Below are positions 51,526 to 60,198 of a stretch of 64,000 bases of DNA, one piece after another; position 1 is the first letter of the stretch; the number at the start of each line of letters is the position of its first letter. The stretch covers positions 1,798,001 through 1,862,000 of the forward strand of contig NZ_CP179930.1 of NCBI RefSeq assembly GCF_047495495.1. Direction: 5' to 3'. The translations under genes and the position numbers were made by a program. The DNA comes from Zymobacter sp047495495 (lineage in GTDB: Bacteria > Pseudomonadota > Gammaproteobacteria > Pseudomonadales > Halomonadaceae). The notes beneath the pieces were generated by a model, which did not search any database, was not told where the DNA came from, and worked only from the letters and a program-made list of their open reading frames with translations.

Positions 51526-51992
51526 ATCCCTTTCCCCATCCTTGCGATTTCTTGCGCGGCATCGCCCCCCGACCTATTTGCAAAAACGTATTCTCCGACA
51601 CCTTGCAGCTGCATTTTTATGTCTGCATTTGATCTTATTGCGTCATTAAGAACCTTTTGTCCGGGCTGCGAATCCATCGCGACCAATAAGTCGTTACCCT
51701 TGCAAACCGCTCTAGCCCGAACCTTTTTGCCATTGATGAAGATCGAGGGATACGCATCTGAATTAGCCCCCATTACAAGCGGATGCTGCTTTTGGAAACA
51801 GCTGTCAACGTCTTTTATCCTGACGAGGCTTTTGCTAAAAAAAGGGATCGTTCGAACCCCTGGTGCAGGCATGAATACTTCAAACGGCGCTCCCTCCGAC
51901 CTCAAAACTGCGCCATCTTTCTCCATTGTCCAATCGGCACTAGCCCCACCCGCCAGCGCCATCAGCGCCGCACCTACGATCAGTCGTTTCAT
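51522..51992 (-). CDS. Secreted protein, paralog of 51037 gene
   Basis: 156 residues, signal peptide ending ASADW. Contains DVDSCFQKQHPL and KKVRARAVCKGND, the Cys pair shared with its partner. Same operon, ATGA overlap. Tandem secreted paralogs with one disulfide each suggest a duplicated periplasmic factor. Function unknown. Confidence 0.62.
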   Translation of the reverse strand: MKRLIVGAALMALAGGASADWTMEKDGAVLRSEGAPFEVFMPAPGVRTIPFFSKSLVRIKDVDSCFQKQHPLVMGANSDAYPSIFINGKKVRARAVCKGNDLLVAMDSQPGQKVLNDAIRSNADIKMQLQGVGEYVFANRSGGDAAQEIARMGKGI

Positions 51993-52064
51993 ACTCCCTC
52001 CTTTTGGGCCATTGTATCAGGAGGTAAAGGTGGCAAGGGCTGGGCTTTGGTATAGGTATGAAAA

Positions 52065-52086
52065 AGCCCCGCGCGGTGACGGGGCT
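52065..52086 (-). terminator. Terminator of the Kiwa operon
   Basis: AGCCCCG and CGGGGCT with T5 on the minus strand, 33 bp past kwaB. Confidence 0.85.
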
Positions 52087-52118
52087 GCTTTGCATAATAA
52101 TTAAATAAATTTAAAATA

Positions 52119-53006
52119 TCATCCTTTCCTTTTGCTATTTGCAACATACAAAGTGTCGGTCAAAGATGATTTATATATATCTTCATCTAAAAATCTAAGT
52201 AGATTTTTTAATTCCGTTCTTTCAGTAGGGAATTTTATTTTTTCGTTTCCGTCTTCATCTTTTGAAAACTCTATAGTAACATCAAGCTCTAGAGCCTTTT
52301 GTTTTAATATATCGGGACTTAAGTCTTTCACGTTTCCTTCGTTTAGAATATACGATATTTTTTTTCTGCACCAGTCATCAATAATTCCGCCATCGTTTCT
52401 TTGTTTATTATCATAGCCAACAAATTTCTCTTCGTTAAAAAATTTATCAACATCTTCTGCTGTTGCTTCCTTGAAATAAATATCCATATCAAAGATACGT
52501 CTTGTGTTGTGCAAGTTTCTAAATAGAAGATTTAGGCTTTCTTCTTTATTATTCTTTTGGATTACAGCTGTTAACTTAGAGTCTAAAGAGAAAGCCACTC
52601 CCTTAACGTTGATAAAAGAGTCTCGAGCAAAAAGCAAGGTAAACTTCTGGCTCAACACTTGCCTGCGGTCAAATGTTTGGAATCCGACACAGATATCATC
52701 ATCATGTTCAATACAAAAGAAAAATGCTTTTATTTCAAGAAGGTCTTCGCTTTCTGGAGCCCAAGCATTTATCCCAGCCGGATCTTTTACAGCGTTTATT
52801 ATTCCATCAATATCTTCAAAATCTTCTATTTTAAAAATCTCGTGAGTATCTGGCTTGTACTGAGCCTCAAGCTCATGACACTCTTCATACCCCAAAAAGT
52901 CTGCCATTTGGTCATTTGCATTGTATTCAAGATCTTCTTGAGCACTCCTGTTTATTACAATTTTTCTGATCCTAGGGGCGCTGTTTGTTAATGTAAAAAG
53001 TTCCAT
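52119..53006 (-). CDS. kwaB: Kiwa defence protein KwaB (DUF4868)
   Basis: 295 residues. Matches the KwaB/DUF4868 pattern: DTHEIFKIEDFEDIDGI, LEIKAFFFCIEHDDDICVGFQTF, QKFTLLFARDSFINVKGVAFSLD and RIFDMDIYFKEATAEDVDKFF. In Kiwa, KwaB binds DNA and blocks phage replication or late transcription after KwaA senses infection at the membrane. It lies 23 bp after kwaA, in the known order, with AAGGA upstream. More AT-rich than neighbours, a sign of separate acquisition. Confidence 0.82.
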   Translation of the reverse strand: MELFTLTNSAPRIRKIVINRSAQEDLEYNANDQMADFLGYEECHELEAQYKPDTHEIFKIEDFEDIDGIINAVKDPAGINAWAPESEDLLEIKAFFFCIEHDDDICVGFQTFDRRQVLSQKFTLLFARDSFINVKGVAFSLDSKLTAVIQKNNKEESLNLLFRNLHNTRRIFDMDIYFKEATAEDVDKFFNEEKFVGYDNKQRNDGGIIDDWCRKKISYILNEGNVKDLSPDILKQKALELDVTIEFSKDEDGNEKIKFPTERTELKNLLRFLDEDIYKSSLTDTLYVANSKRKG

Positions 53007-53029
53007 CGGATATCCTTATCCTATCTAGT

Positions 53030-53563
53030 TTAAATTTCTTTCTTCTTAGCTTCAACTACTGTATAGGGAGTCGCATATGCAACTCTCTTGACATCTGAAA
53101 TATTAACAATGTTTTTATTGGTTATCAAAAGAAGGCACCCTCCTGTAGTTATAGTTACTTCATAAAATTTGTACCTACACAAAGATAATATTGGATTTGA
53201 ATAGAATGATTTTGAAAAATATATAAATATAAAAAAAGAGACAACAAAAAATATACCGATAGGCTTTGAATAAAACGCTTCCGTTGTACTAACAAGAGGC
53301 ATTAAATAAGAAACAAAGTACCCTGATATTTCTTTATCCGCGGGCTTGAAACTTGTAATATTTATACTTTCTGAATAAGTTTTATATTCCACAAACCGAA
53401 GGGTTATTAAGCATGAAACTGCTGTAATTACAGCTGCAATAGCAAATGATGCACATATCAAATAGTCGCCCTGATTTAATGCTATATAACCATAGGTCAA
53501 AAACACGGGCGATATGCAAGATAAAGTCAAAAATAATTTTGGTAGCGGCCCGAGAGTATCCAT
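53030..53563 (-). CDS. kwaA: Kiwa defence membrane protein KwaA
   Basis: 177 residues from ATG 53563, GAGGTG upstream. Four predicted TM segments (about 8-30, 35-55, 82-100, 104-125) with the family segments SYLMPLV and NPILSLCRYKFYEVTI before a soluble C-terminus (GCLLLITNKNIVNISDVKRV). KwaA senses phage-induced membrane change and signals to KwaB. The longer frame to 53638 has no start signal. Confidence 0.8.
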   Translation of the reverse strand: MDTLGPLPKLFLTLSCISPVFLTYGYIALNQGDYLICASFAIAAVITAVSCLITLRFVEYKTYSESINITSFKPADKEISGYFVSYLMPLVSTTEAFYSKPIGIFFVVSFFIFIYFSKSFYSNPILSLCRYKFYEVTITTGGCLLLITNKNIVNISDVKRVAYATPYTVVEAKKKEI

Positions 53564-53675
53564 AATCACCTCTAAATATTTAAGTCGAACTGTACAAAAA
53601 CACAGTGTACGCCATTCGACAGATAAATACTCGCTCAATTAATGTAGATGAGATCTATGCTCATTGCATACAAAA

Positions 53676-53698
53676 ATCCCCCGGCATTGCCGAGGGAT
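53676..53698 (-). terminator. Terminator after cI
   Basis: ATCCC-CGGC/GCCG-GGGAT hairpin with T run on the minus strand, 19 bp past cI; separates it from the Kiwa genes, which need their own promoter. Confidence 0.8.
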
Positions 53699-53716
53699 AT
53701 TGTGCTGTTACGAAGC

Positions 53717-54415
53717 TTAATGCCAGACGGCCGACGACCAGAACACCCTTCCTAGCACCCTAAAGCCGTCGCCCACCTCCACTTCCTCATCGCCGTAGGA
53801 TGGGTTGGCGCTGCGTAGTAATACTTTGCCGCCCGGCAGCCGCTGGAGAATCTTCACGCGTAGCAGGCCGCCGTGGTCGACCGCATACATCTTGCCATCA
53901 ACGATAGCCGTCTGATGCGTATTGATGCCCACTGTGGCGCCATTCGGCAGGATCGGCTCCATAGAGTCGCCAGAGATGCGGCAGCACGCTGCAGCGCTAG
54001 GCGTAACGTCCGCGCTGCGCAGGATCTGGCGGTGAAAACGGATAGGCGCCTTGGACACTTCTGCAACCACGGTAGTGCCGCTGCCTGCGGACAGTTCGAC
54101 TTCCCCGAAGAACGGTACGTCCACTTCGTCATCTTCTGGCGCTTCGCCGTCTACCCACTCGCGCACCGTGCCGCTTTTAAGGGGTGTGGCCGCCCCATCT
54201 TCGCCGGTCCACAGCCATGATTCAGACACACCAAGTACCGACGCAAGAATGCGCACATCATTGCTTTTAGGTTCGCGTTTGTCTCTTTCGTAGTTAGAGA
54301 CACGGCCCTGAGAATCCCAACCGCAAGCCTTTGCAAGCTGAGGCTGCGTCATCCCTTTCGCCTTGCGCGCCTGGGCAATTCTTTCGCCGATAGAGCCTTT
54401 TGTAGTGTCTGTCAT
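53717..54415 (-). CDS. cI: CI-type phage repressor (LexA-like, self-cleaving)
   Basis: 232 residues. N-terminal XRE helix-turn-helix (about 10-65: IGERIAQARKAKGMTQPQLA, RVSNYERDKREPKSNDV), linker, and S24 peptidase domain: Ala-Gly cleavage site candidate in VELSAGSGTTV, catalytic Ser in GDSMEP (about 149) and Lys in GLLRVKIL (about 187). Maintains lysogeny by binding operators next to cro and PL; SOS-induced cleavage triggers lysis. Confidence 0.93.
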   Translation of the reverse strand: MTDTTKGSIGERIAQARKAKGMTQPQLAKACGWDSQGRVSNYERDKREPKSNDVRILASVLGVSESWLWTGEDGAATPLKSGTVREWVDGEAPEDDEVDVPFFGEVELSAGSGTTVVAEVSKAPIRFHRQILRSADVTPSAAACCRISGDSMEPILPNGATVGINTHQTAIVDGKMYAVDHGGLLRVKILQRLPGGKVLLRSANPSYGDEEVEVGDGFRVLGRVFWSSAVWH

Positions 54416-54477
54416 GTCACTGCTTCTAAAGAAAAATTCACTTTAACGTCATCGTGTGTTTAGCCACGAGAATATTA

Positions 54478-54537
54478 CCACAATGCGTGATAAACGCTAT
54501 CGACGTTTTGTGTTTGTATGGAACACATTTTGTGATA
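54478..54537. promoter_or_regulatory. cI/cro operator region
   Basis: Operator-like 15-mers CCACAATGCGTGATA (54478-54492) and ACACATTTTGTGATA (54523-54537), with a weaker site (TATCGACGTTTTGTG) between. They match those at PL. The leftward cI and rightward cro promoters lie here; -10 candidates are minus TAATATT (54470s) and plus GATAAA (about 54534). Confidence 0.75.
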
Positions 54538-54570
54538 AAGTCGTGTAGAAAACATGGAACAGAGCCACAT

Positions 54571-54783
54571 ATGGACATTAAAGCCCTTCGTAATAGAGCG
54601 GGAATCACCCAAAAAAAGCTGGGTGACATGTGCGGGCTTAGCCAGACGGCTATCGCTAATTATGAGGCGGGAATTAGAAATATCAGCCTTGGAAACGCCA
54701 TGAAAATCGTAAGCGCTCTAAGGAAGCGTGGCATCAAGGTCTCAATGCGGGATCTGGAAGAAGTGTCACGAGCAATCAAGTAA
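54571..54783 (+). CDS. cro: Cro-like XRE repressor
   Basis: 70 residues from ATG 54571. Helix-turn-helix: IKALRNRAGITQKKLGDMCG, LSQTAIANYEAGIRNISLGN. Divergent from cI, controlled from the same operators. The track frame upstream is in the promoter region, so the later ATG is the sensible start. Represses cI and early promoters to favour lytic growth. Confidence 0.85.
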   Translation: MDIKALRNRAGITQKKLGDMCGLSQTAIANYEAGIRNISLGNAMKIVSALRKRGIKVSMRDLEEVSRAIK

Positions 54784-54886
54784 ACGCAAAAACGCCCGGA
54801 CATCTGGGGAGATGGGGCCGGGCGTTACTCAAAAGAGCGAGTAACAGTATGAGTAAACAGATACAAGATGTCCAGCGAGGTGCAGC

Positions 54887-55807
54887 ATGAGCATGCTTCT
54901 GACGGCCCAAGCCTTTAGGGTCAAGGTAGGAAACGCTGCACGCAAGCTAGTGCTGCTCAAGCTGGCGGACAACGCTAACGATGAGGGCGAGTGCTGGCCT
55001 TCGTATCAGCACATTGCTGACCAATGTGAGATCAGTAAGCGTTCGGCAATGAATCACATTCAGGCGCTTTGTGACTGCGGGCTGGTGAAAAAGGTTGTCA
55101 GGAAAGGCGGCCCTAAAGGCAATTCTTCAAATATCTATTTGATAACTCTAGGTGGTGAAAATTCTGCATCAGGTAGTGCAACCACTGCACCCCCTAGTGC
55201 AAACGATTCACTAGGTAGTGAAACAGATGCACTACCCCCTAGTGAAATGGTTGCACCCAGAATCAGTCACTCTTCTGAATCAGTCATTGAACCTATCAAT
55301 GAACCTGTTGCACCGGGGGCTGACGCCTCCGCTGCTGGGCCGGTTTCCGGTGAGATCATCCCTGCTGAACCGATCGAACCGAAACGCCCCCGGGTCGACA
55401 TCCCTGCTGACATGCCGGGACCGAAAGATCAGAGCGCGAAAACGTTTCGTGCTTGGGCCAACTACGCCATGGCCTACCGCCACCGCTACGACGCATGGCC
55501 GATCTGGAACGCTCGCACTGCCGGACAGCTCAGCCAGTTGGTCGACCGAGTAGGTCATGACCTCGCCCCTGCCGTGGCGGCGTGGTACCTGCGGACGAAC
55601 AATCAGTTCTATGTCACCAAGGGCCACCCCGTCAGCCTAATGCTGACCGACTGCGAAACCCTCGCAGTGCAGTGCCAGACAGGCCGTCAGGTCACCGCGA
55701 CCAAGGCGCGCCAAACCGATCGTACCCAGTCCAACCTCAGCGCCGTCGAGGAAGCCAAGGCGATGATGCGTGCACGCCGTGAGCAAGCCGGAGGCGCTGC
55801 ATGCTGA
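54887..55807 (+). CDS. Replication initiator, lambda O-like, containing the origin
   Basis: 306 residues. N-terminal helix_turn_helix_36 domain (about 15-88: KLVLLKLADNANDEGECWPS, QHIADQCEISKRSAMNHIQAL). A low-complexity Ser/Ala/Pro linker (about 90-130) is encoded by 21-bp iterons, then a C-terminal domain with FRAWANYAMAYRHRYDAWP. As in lambda, the initiator would bind iterons within its own gene and recruit the next protein. GAGG upstream. Confidence 0.82.
   Translation: MSMLLTAQAFRVKVGNAARKLVLLKLADNANDEGECWPSYQHIADQCEISKRSAMNHIQALCDCGLVKKVVRKGGPKGNSSNIYLITLGGENSASGSATTAPPSANDSLGSETDALPPSEMVAPRISHSSESVIEPINEPVAPGADASAAGPVSGEIIPAEPIEPKRPRVDIPADMPGPKDQSAKTFRAWANYAMAYRHRYDAWPIWNARTAGQLSQLVDRVGHDLAPAVAAWYLRTNNQFYVTKGHPVSLMLTDCETLAVQCQTGRQVTATKARQTDRTQSNLSAVEEAKAMMRARREQAGGAAC
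55151..55248 (+). repeat. ori: Iterons of the phage replication origin inside the O-like gene
   Basis: Five copies of a (GG/CC)TAGTG(A/C)AA-like core at 55151 (variant GGTGGTGAAA), 55172, 55193, 55214 and 55238: three intervals of exactly 21 bp, then 24. An inverted copy (GCACTACC) lies at 55229-55236. Matches the lambda-type ori layout. Confidence 0.8.
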
Positions 55808-56553
55808 CCGCTGACGGACAAGACCGCCTGTTTGAATTACTGGGCGCCACGATGGAAGTCATGGGGCAGGAATATACCCCCGCAGCGCTGCTGCTGATGG
55901 TCAGCGACCTGTCAGCCTATCCGCTGAACGAAACACAGCATGCGCTGGCGCGCTGCCGATCGGAGATCAAGGGACGCCTGACGCTAGCCAGCATCGTTGA
56001 GCGCATCCCGTCGGCCAATGCGCACCTTCCGGCAGCAGAAGCATGGGCACTGGCGCTGTCAGGGCAGGACGAGTCGGAGACGATCATCTGGAATGGCGAG
56101 GTTGCAGGGGCTATGGCCGATGCCCGCCCGATTCTCGCTCTCGGCGATAAGGTCGGTGCCCGCATGGCGTTCATGTCGTCTTACGAACGCCGCGTTGAGC
56201 AGGCTAAGGCCGAAGGGCGTCAGCCCAACTGGACGGCATCGCTTGGCTCTGATCCAGCACGCCGCCAAGACGTCATTGAGCAGGCCGTGGAGCAAGGCAG
56301 GATCGCGCCAGAGCAAGCCAAGGGGCTACTGCCCTCGCCTGATCGCCTTGAGGCCAAGCTGGCGCTGCCGCCGTCACCCGAGGAGCAGGAACGCCGCCGA
56401 CGCAACGCCAACCGGATGATTCATGAAATGCGACGCGTCTTATCAAGCGACTCAAGAAGCGACCTGATAGCGCAAGAGCGCAAGCACGAACGAGAACAAC
56501 AAGAGCAACGTCGCCAGCAGTTACTGGCGCAGGCAGAGGGGGCAAACCAATGA
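55801..56553 (+). CDS. Phage replication protein, P-like position
   Basis: 250 residues, overlapping the O-like gene by 7 bp. N-terminal helical domain (LFELLGATMEVMGQEYTPAALLLMVSDL, TQHALARCRSEIKGRLTLASIVERIPSANA) resembles loader-type proteins in the P slot; C-terminus highly charged (RRRRNANRMIHEMRR). Likely brings host DnaB to the origin; inferred from position. Confidence 0.65.
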   Translation: MLTADGQDRLFELLGATMEVMGQEYTPAALLLMVSDLSAYPLNETQHALARCRSEIKGRLTLASIVERIPSANAHLPAAEAWALALSGQDESETIIWNGEVAGAMADARPILALGDKVGARMAFMSSYERRVEQAKAEGRQPNWTASLGSDPARRQDVIEQAVEQGRIAPEQAKGLLPSPDRLEAKLALPPSPEEQERRRRNANRMIHEMRRVLSSDSRSDLIAQERKHEREQQEQRRQQLLAQAEGANQ

Positions 56554-57251
56554 ACAATCTAATCACTCACCAGCTGACCATGACCAGCCGCGACATTGCC
56601 GAGCTGACCGGCAGCCGACACGACAACGTGAAGCGCACCATCGTTCGCCTCGCTGAGCAAGGCGCTATCCAGCTTCCTCCATTGGAGGAAAAGCCCGTCA
56701 CTGGCGGCCGCCCGGGTGCTTTGTACGTTTTTAGCGGTGACCAAGGGCGCCTTGATTCGATCACCGTTGTTGCACAGCTATGCCCGACGTTTACCTCTGT
56801 TCTGGTGCGTCGCTGGGATGAACTGGAGCGTCAGGTTGCTAAGCCCGCCTTGCCTGACTTCTCGAACCCAGTCGCCGCCGCCCGCGCATGGGCAGACGCC
56901 GAAGAGCGCCGCCTGCTGGTGCAGCAGCAATTGGAGGAAGCGAAGCCAAAAGCCGAGTTCGTTGATCGTTACGTGAACGTTGGCACTGGCAGTAAGACAT
57001 TTCGACAGGTGGCGAAGCTACTCGACGCGAAAGAGCGTGACCTGCGCCAGTTCCTGCAAGATCGCCGCGTCATGTACCGCCTCAATGGCGAATGGGTCGC
57101 ATATCAGCAGCACATCGATGCCGATCGCTTCGAGACACGCACCAGTCAAGCCGAGAACGGCCATGTGTTCAATCAGGCCAAGTTCACGCCCAAGGGTGTC
57201 GCATGGATCGCAGAGCTTTGGAACAAACGCAACGAGGTGGCCGCAGCATGA
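56550..57251 (+). CDS. Rha-type regulatory protein with KilAC domain
   Basis: 233 residues, ATGA overlap. N-terminal Rha-like part (MTSRDIAELTGSRHDNVKRTI, then a wing with GGRPGALYVF) and C-terminal KilAC/ANT domain (KTFRQVAKLLDAKERDLRQFL, YRLNGEWVAYQQHIDA, FTPKGVAWIAELW). Phage antirepressor-type proteins of this form modulate lysogeny or host gene use. Confidence 0.8.
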   Translation: MNNLITHQLTMTSRDIAELTGSRHDNVKRTIVRLAEQGAIQLPPLEEKPVTGGRPGALYVFSGDQGRLDSITVVAQLCPTFTSVLVRRWDELERQVAKPALPDFSNPVAAARAWADAEERRLLVQQQLEEAKPKAEFVDRYVNVGTGSKTFRQVAKLLDAKERDLRQFLQDRRVMYRLNGEWVAYQQHIDADRFETRTSQAENGHVFNQAKFTPKGVAWIAELWNKRNEVAAA

Positions 57252-57523
57252 GCATTGAGACACTGGCAATCGACTACATCAACGCCCGTATCGCGCGTCG
57301 CGCTGCCAAGGCCGCTTACCGTGATCGCCGCACAGCATTCCTGTTGGCCTGCCCTATTCAGGGCTTCACGTCGGGCTATGACCACCTAGATCACATGAAC
57401 CCGCGCCACCGTGCAGCGATCGCCGCCACTGATCCGGAATGGGAAGCCTATCAGGAAGCGGTACGCATAGAGCGTCTGGCACACCAGCGCCTTGAGCGCG
57501 CAGTACGGAGGGCATCGAAATGA
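57248..57523 (+). CDS. Uncharacterised small phage protein
   Basis: 91 residues from ATG 57248 (overlap of 4 bp with the Rha gene). Basic helical N-terminus (INARIARRAAKAAYRDRRTAF), Cys in LLACPIQGF and a C-terminal coiled coil. No function recognised. Confidence 0.62.
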   Translation: MSIETLAIDYINARIARRAAKAAYRDRRTAFLLACPIQGFTSGYDHLDHMNPRHRAAIAATDPEWEAYQEAVRIERLAHQRLERAVRRASK

Positions 57524-57738
57524 AGACTGACGGGCTGGTTATGACCCCTTTCCTTGATCCGGAAAGCGCCCTTGAGGAAGCCGAATTCCTCTCGCGCACA
57601 GAGCAGAAGACGTACTGCATCATCCGCCGTAAGCAGTACATGTTCGTCGTGACGGCTGAGGCCGCACGCATCGGTGCGCATCAGGTAGTCGCTGAGATAT
57701 CGGCCATGAATCGGGTCAACGAGAAGGCGGTCGCATGA
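57520..57738 (+). CDS. Uncharacterised small phage protein
   Basis: 72 residues, ATGA overlaps on both sides. Contains LSRTEQKTYCIIRRKQYMFVV, a strand-rich core like small phage modulators. Function unknown. Confidence 0.6.
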   Translation: MKTDGLVMTPFLDPESALEEAEFLSRTEQKTYCIIRRKQYMFVVTAEAARIGAHQVVAEISAMNRVNEKAVA

Positions 57739-58235
57739 GCAAACAACAGCCCGTCTACATGCGCGCAGTGCGATTGGTCGATCCGACCACAGGTGCGGAG
57801 GTGTCGGCCTTCATCCCTGCCAGCGCTACCGATGCCACTATCGTGCGTGAGCGTGGCGTGAAGATCGGCACCACCCTGCGTTGCGACATGAAGCAGCCAC
57901 GCAACCTGCAGTTTCATCGACTGGCGCATGCACTCGGCCAACTGGTGGCGCAGAACATTGACGACTTCACAGGCAAGAACGCACATGACGCGCTCAAGAA
58001 ACTACAGACCGACTCAGGCGTTGAGTGCGATATCACCCACACCGACGTACCCGGGTTTGGCGTACTGGTCAGCAAACAGCCCCGCTCCATTGCCTTTGAC
58101 CGGATGGACCAAGGGCGTTTCTTCCAGCTAATGAGCGAGCTGTGCACCTACATCGCCAAGACCTACTGGCCACAGTGCACGGCAGAACAGATCGAGGAAA
58201 TGGCACTGGCCATGGTGCAGGAGCGAGCAGCATGA
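57735..58235 (+). CDS. DUF1367-like phage protein
   Basis: 166 residues. The segment LRCDMKQPRNLQFHRLAHALGQLVAQN resembles the conserved VRxPRNxxFHRK..AL motif of DUF1367 phage proteins found in nin-like regions. Coupled by overlap to its neighbours. Role unknown in the family. Confidence 0.6.
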   Translation: MSKQQPVYMRAVRLVDPTTGAEVSAFIPASATDATIVRERGVKIGTTLRCDMKQPRNLQFHRLAHALGQLVAQNIDDFTGKNAHDALKKLQTDSGVECDITHTDVPGFGVLVSKQPRSIAFDRMDQGRFFQLMSELCTYIAKTYWPQCTAEQIEEMALAMVQERAA

Positions 58236-58552
58236 GGATCGTATCAAAGGCCATGCGCGCATCCGCACGCGACGAGCGCTGCACGCTGGGCATTCTAGGC
58301 ATCTGCAATGAGCGAACGGATACCACCGTGCTGTGCCACTTGCCCAATGAGTCACATGGCCTGGCCCGCAAGAGCGATGACCTGTCGGCCTGCTATGGCT
58401 GCTCGGCATGCCATGACGTGATTGATGGACGTGTGCCGTGGCCATCCGAAGAGAAAGCCCACGCCGAGTGGTATATGCGTCGCGCACAAATCCGCACGCT
58501 GGTACGCATGGTGGAAAAAGGCATCATCACCATCAAGGGAGTGGCGGCGTGA
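58232..58552 (+). CDS. DUF1364 (YbcO-like) nuclease
   Basis: 106 residues from ATG 58232. Family motif: CTLGILGICNERTDTTVLCHL, then DDLSACYGCSACHDVIDGR, with conserved Cys and His of the HNH-like/YbcO fold. Phage recombination-associated nuclease of nin regions. Overlap with the next gene by 4 bp. Confidence 0.82.
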   Translation: MRIVSKAMRASARDERCTLGILGICNERTDTTVLCHLPNESHGLARKSDDLSACYGCSACHDVIDGRVPWPSEEKAHAEWYMRRAQIRTLVRMVEKGIITIKGVAA

Positions 58553-58890
58553 TTCAGGTCTTCGTGCCCTACCTTGGCCCGTCACTCAACAGCATCTATG
58601 CGGGCGTTCACTGGGCAACTTGCAAGAAGCATGTTGACGCAGCCCACAAAGCAACACAGATCGCTGCGCGCGGGCTAGAGCCGATCACCTGCCCTGTTCA
58701 CCTGACACTGCAACCGGTGCTGGGCAAAGGGAAACGCCGCCTCGACTGCTCCAACTACGGCTATACCCTCAAGCTGATTGAGGATGGCTTGGTGCGGTCG
58801 GGGCTACTCAAAGACGACACGCCTGACTACGTGGTCAGCGTACAGACATTGGCACCGATCCGTGACCCTAAACGCGGCTCCGGTGTGTAG
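58549..58890 (+). CDS. rusA: RusA-like Holliday-junction resolvase
   Basis: 113 residues from GTG 58549, overlapping the previous stop. Core GKGKRRLDCSNYGYTLKLIE, DGLVRSGLLKDDTPDYV resembles RusA's KxxxDxDN-K-x-x-D-x-L...D(D) pattern, though the Asp pair is partly replaced (LDCSN). Cuts four-way junctions in phage recombination. The upstream frame is not coding. Confidence 0.65.
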   Translation: MIQVFVPYLGPSLNSIYAGVHWATCKKHVDAAHKATQIAARGLEPITCPVHLTLQPVLGKGKRRLDCSNYGYTLKLIEDGLVRSGLLKDDTPDYVVSVQTLAPIRDPKRGSGV

Positions 58891-58922
58891 GTAATAATTC
58901 AAGAAGTAGCCGAGGGGGCTGC

Positions 58923-59597
58923 ATGAGCAACTGGGAAGAACTGTACGCGCGTTGCTATCAACGGGCCGTGCAGCCTCGCACACGTTTTCTGACAACCGAC
59001 CCGCGCACAGCAGTGGCGCTTGCATATGAAGACGGCATGCGTACGCAGTCGATGGCTGACTTGTATGAGGCGGGCAAGAAAGGCAAGAAGTCACGCTCCG
59101 TACGAGCGGTTGAGAGCCGCGAGAAACGCGCAGGTACTGGCGCAGATATCCATGCCGAGTATCACAAAATCAGGTGCTACGTTGACGACCTGATGGATAC
59201 CAATCCGCTACAGTACGCCGTCATCATGACGCTGGCGCCAGTGAAGGAATCGATCCGGCAGGCATGCAAAGGTGAAGTTTACGACGCGCTGCATGATCGT
59301 GTGCGCATGGTACTAGCCGAACGTGGGGAGCGTGTACTGAAGAAGCGTGCGGAACGCCTAGTTGCCCTGTCACAGGCGATGGTTGAGCAGTCGATGCGTG
59401 GTGCCGAGTGGCCACCGAAACACGTTGCAGCGTGGTGTGAGAGCTGGTGCGGGGTAGGCATTGATGCTTCTCACTGGCAACGCGACTGTAGCGAAGACTG
59501 GAAATTGCTTAAAGATGCTCTTTACGACATTGAAGAAAAAGAATTTTTTCATATAAAAGACATGATCAAAAAGATAAATCACAATCTAGCGGCATAA
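58923..59597 (+). CDS. Uncharacterised protein in the late-antiterminator position
   Basis: 224 residues. Sits where lambdoid phages carry Q. The start MSNWEELYARCYQRAVQPRT and the later basic helices (HDRVRMVLAERGERVLKKRAE) are compatible with a DNA/RNA-binding role, but I see no Q-family signature. The tail becomes AT-rich (IKDMIKKINHNLAA). Function unproved. Confidence 0.55.
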   Translation: MSNWEELYARCYQRAVQPRTRFLTTDPRTAVALAYEDGMRTQSMADLYEAGKKGKKSRSVRAVESREKRAGTGADIHAEYHKIRCYVDDLMDTNPLQYAVIMTLAPVKESIRQACKGEVYDALHDRVRMVLAERGERVLKKRAERLVALSQAMVEQSMRGAEWPPKHVAAWCESWCGVGIDASHWQRDCSEDWKLLKDALYDIEEKEFFHIKDMIKKINHNLAA

Positions 59598-59680
59598 ACC
59601 ACTTGCGGAAATGGCGAGCAAAATGTACGATATTTGTACAGTGCCGCAGTTGCAACTAAAGGCACGGCAGATCAACTAAA

Positions 59681-59709
59681 GCCTCGCCCTAACCGGCGAG
59701 GCTTTTTTC
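59681..59709. terminator. Bidirectional terminator
   Basis: GCCTCGCC-GGCGAGGC hairpin with T6 on the plus strand; directly next to the stop of the minus-strand gene at 59711. Confidence 0.88.
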
Positions 59710-59710
59710 G

Positions 59711-60028
59711 TTATTCCTCTTCATAATACGCGCGATCATGGGCCAGCACTGTAGGGAATGCGGACAGTTCTAGCTCGTCCGGACAATCATCTAAACGAAG
59801 GCCTGAAGGTTCGTACCCAGAGTTAGGAGAAACGTCTACAGACATCCTTACTTCTCCATAATCTGTTTCACCCCGGAATGTTGCTATCACAAGGGCAGGA
59901 AATTCTTTAGACACTAGTTCTTCACCAGCGTCTTGCATAAGCACTTTGATGATTTTATTTTCTTTTGATTTTACTCTGAATTCTGCGTGACCTTTTATCC
60001 GGATATATCTATGAGGAGTGTTTGCCAT
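59711..60028 (-). CDS. Uncharacterised phage moron candidate
   Basis: 105 residues, beta-rich (YIRIKGHAEFRVKSKENKIIKV, ALVIATFRGETDYGEVRMSVDV) and acidic C-terminus. Transcribed against the surrounding late genes, which is typical of a lysogenically expressed cargo gene. Function unknown. Confidence 0.6.
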   Translation of the reverse strand: MANTPHRYIRIKGHAEFRVKSKENKIIKVLMQDAGEELVSKEFPALVIATFRGETDYGEVRMSVDVSPNSGYEPSGLRLDDCPDELELSAFPTVLAHDRAYYEEE

Positions 60029-60198
60029 ACTTATTGCTCCTTTGCTCTATTTATACAATTTCCAAAAAGTAATCTAGTTCATATCTAATCTTTTCGCCCT
60101 GACTTTTTGCAAGATGTCTCGCGCTTGGCTCATGTGGCAAACAGCCACTTAAGGCCATTGCCCCTGAACCACTACCAATTCACTCCAGAGTAAACGTC

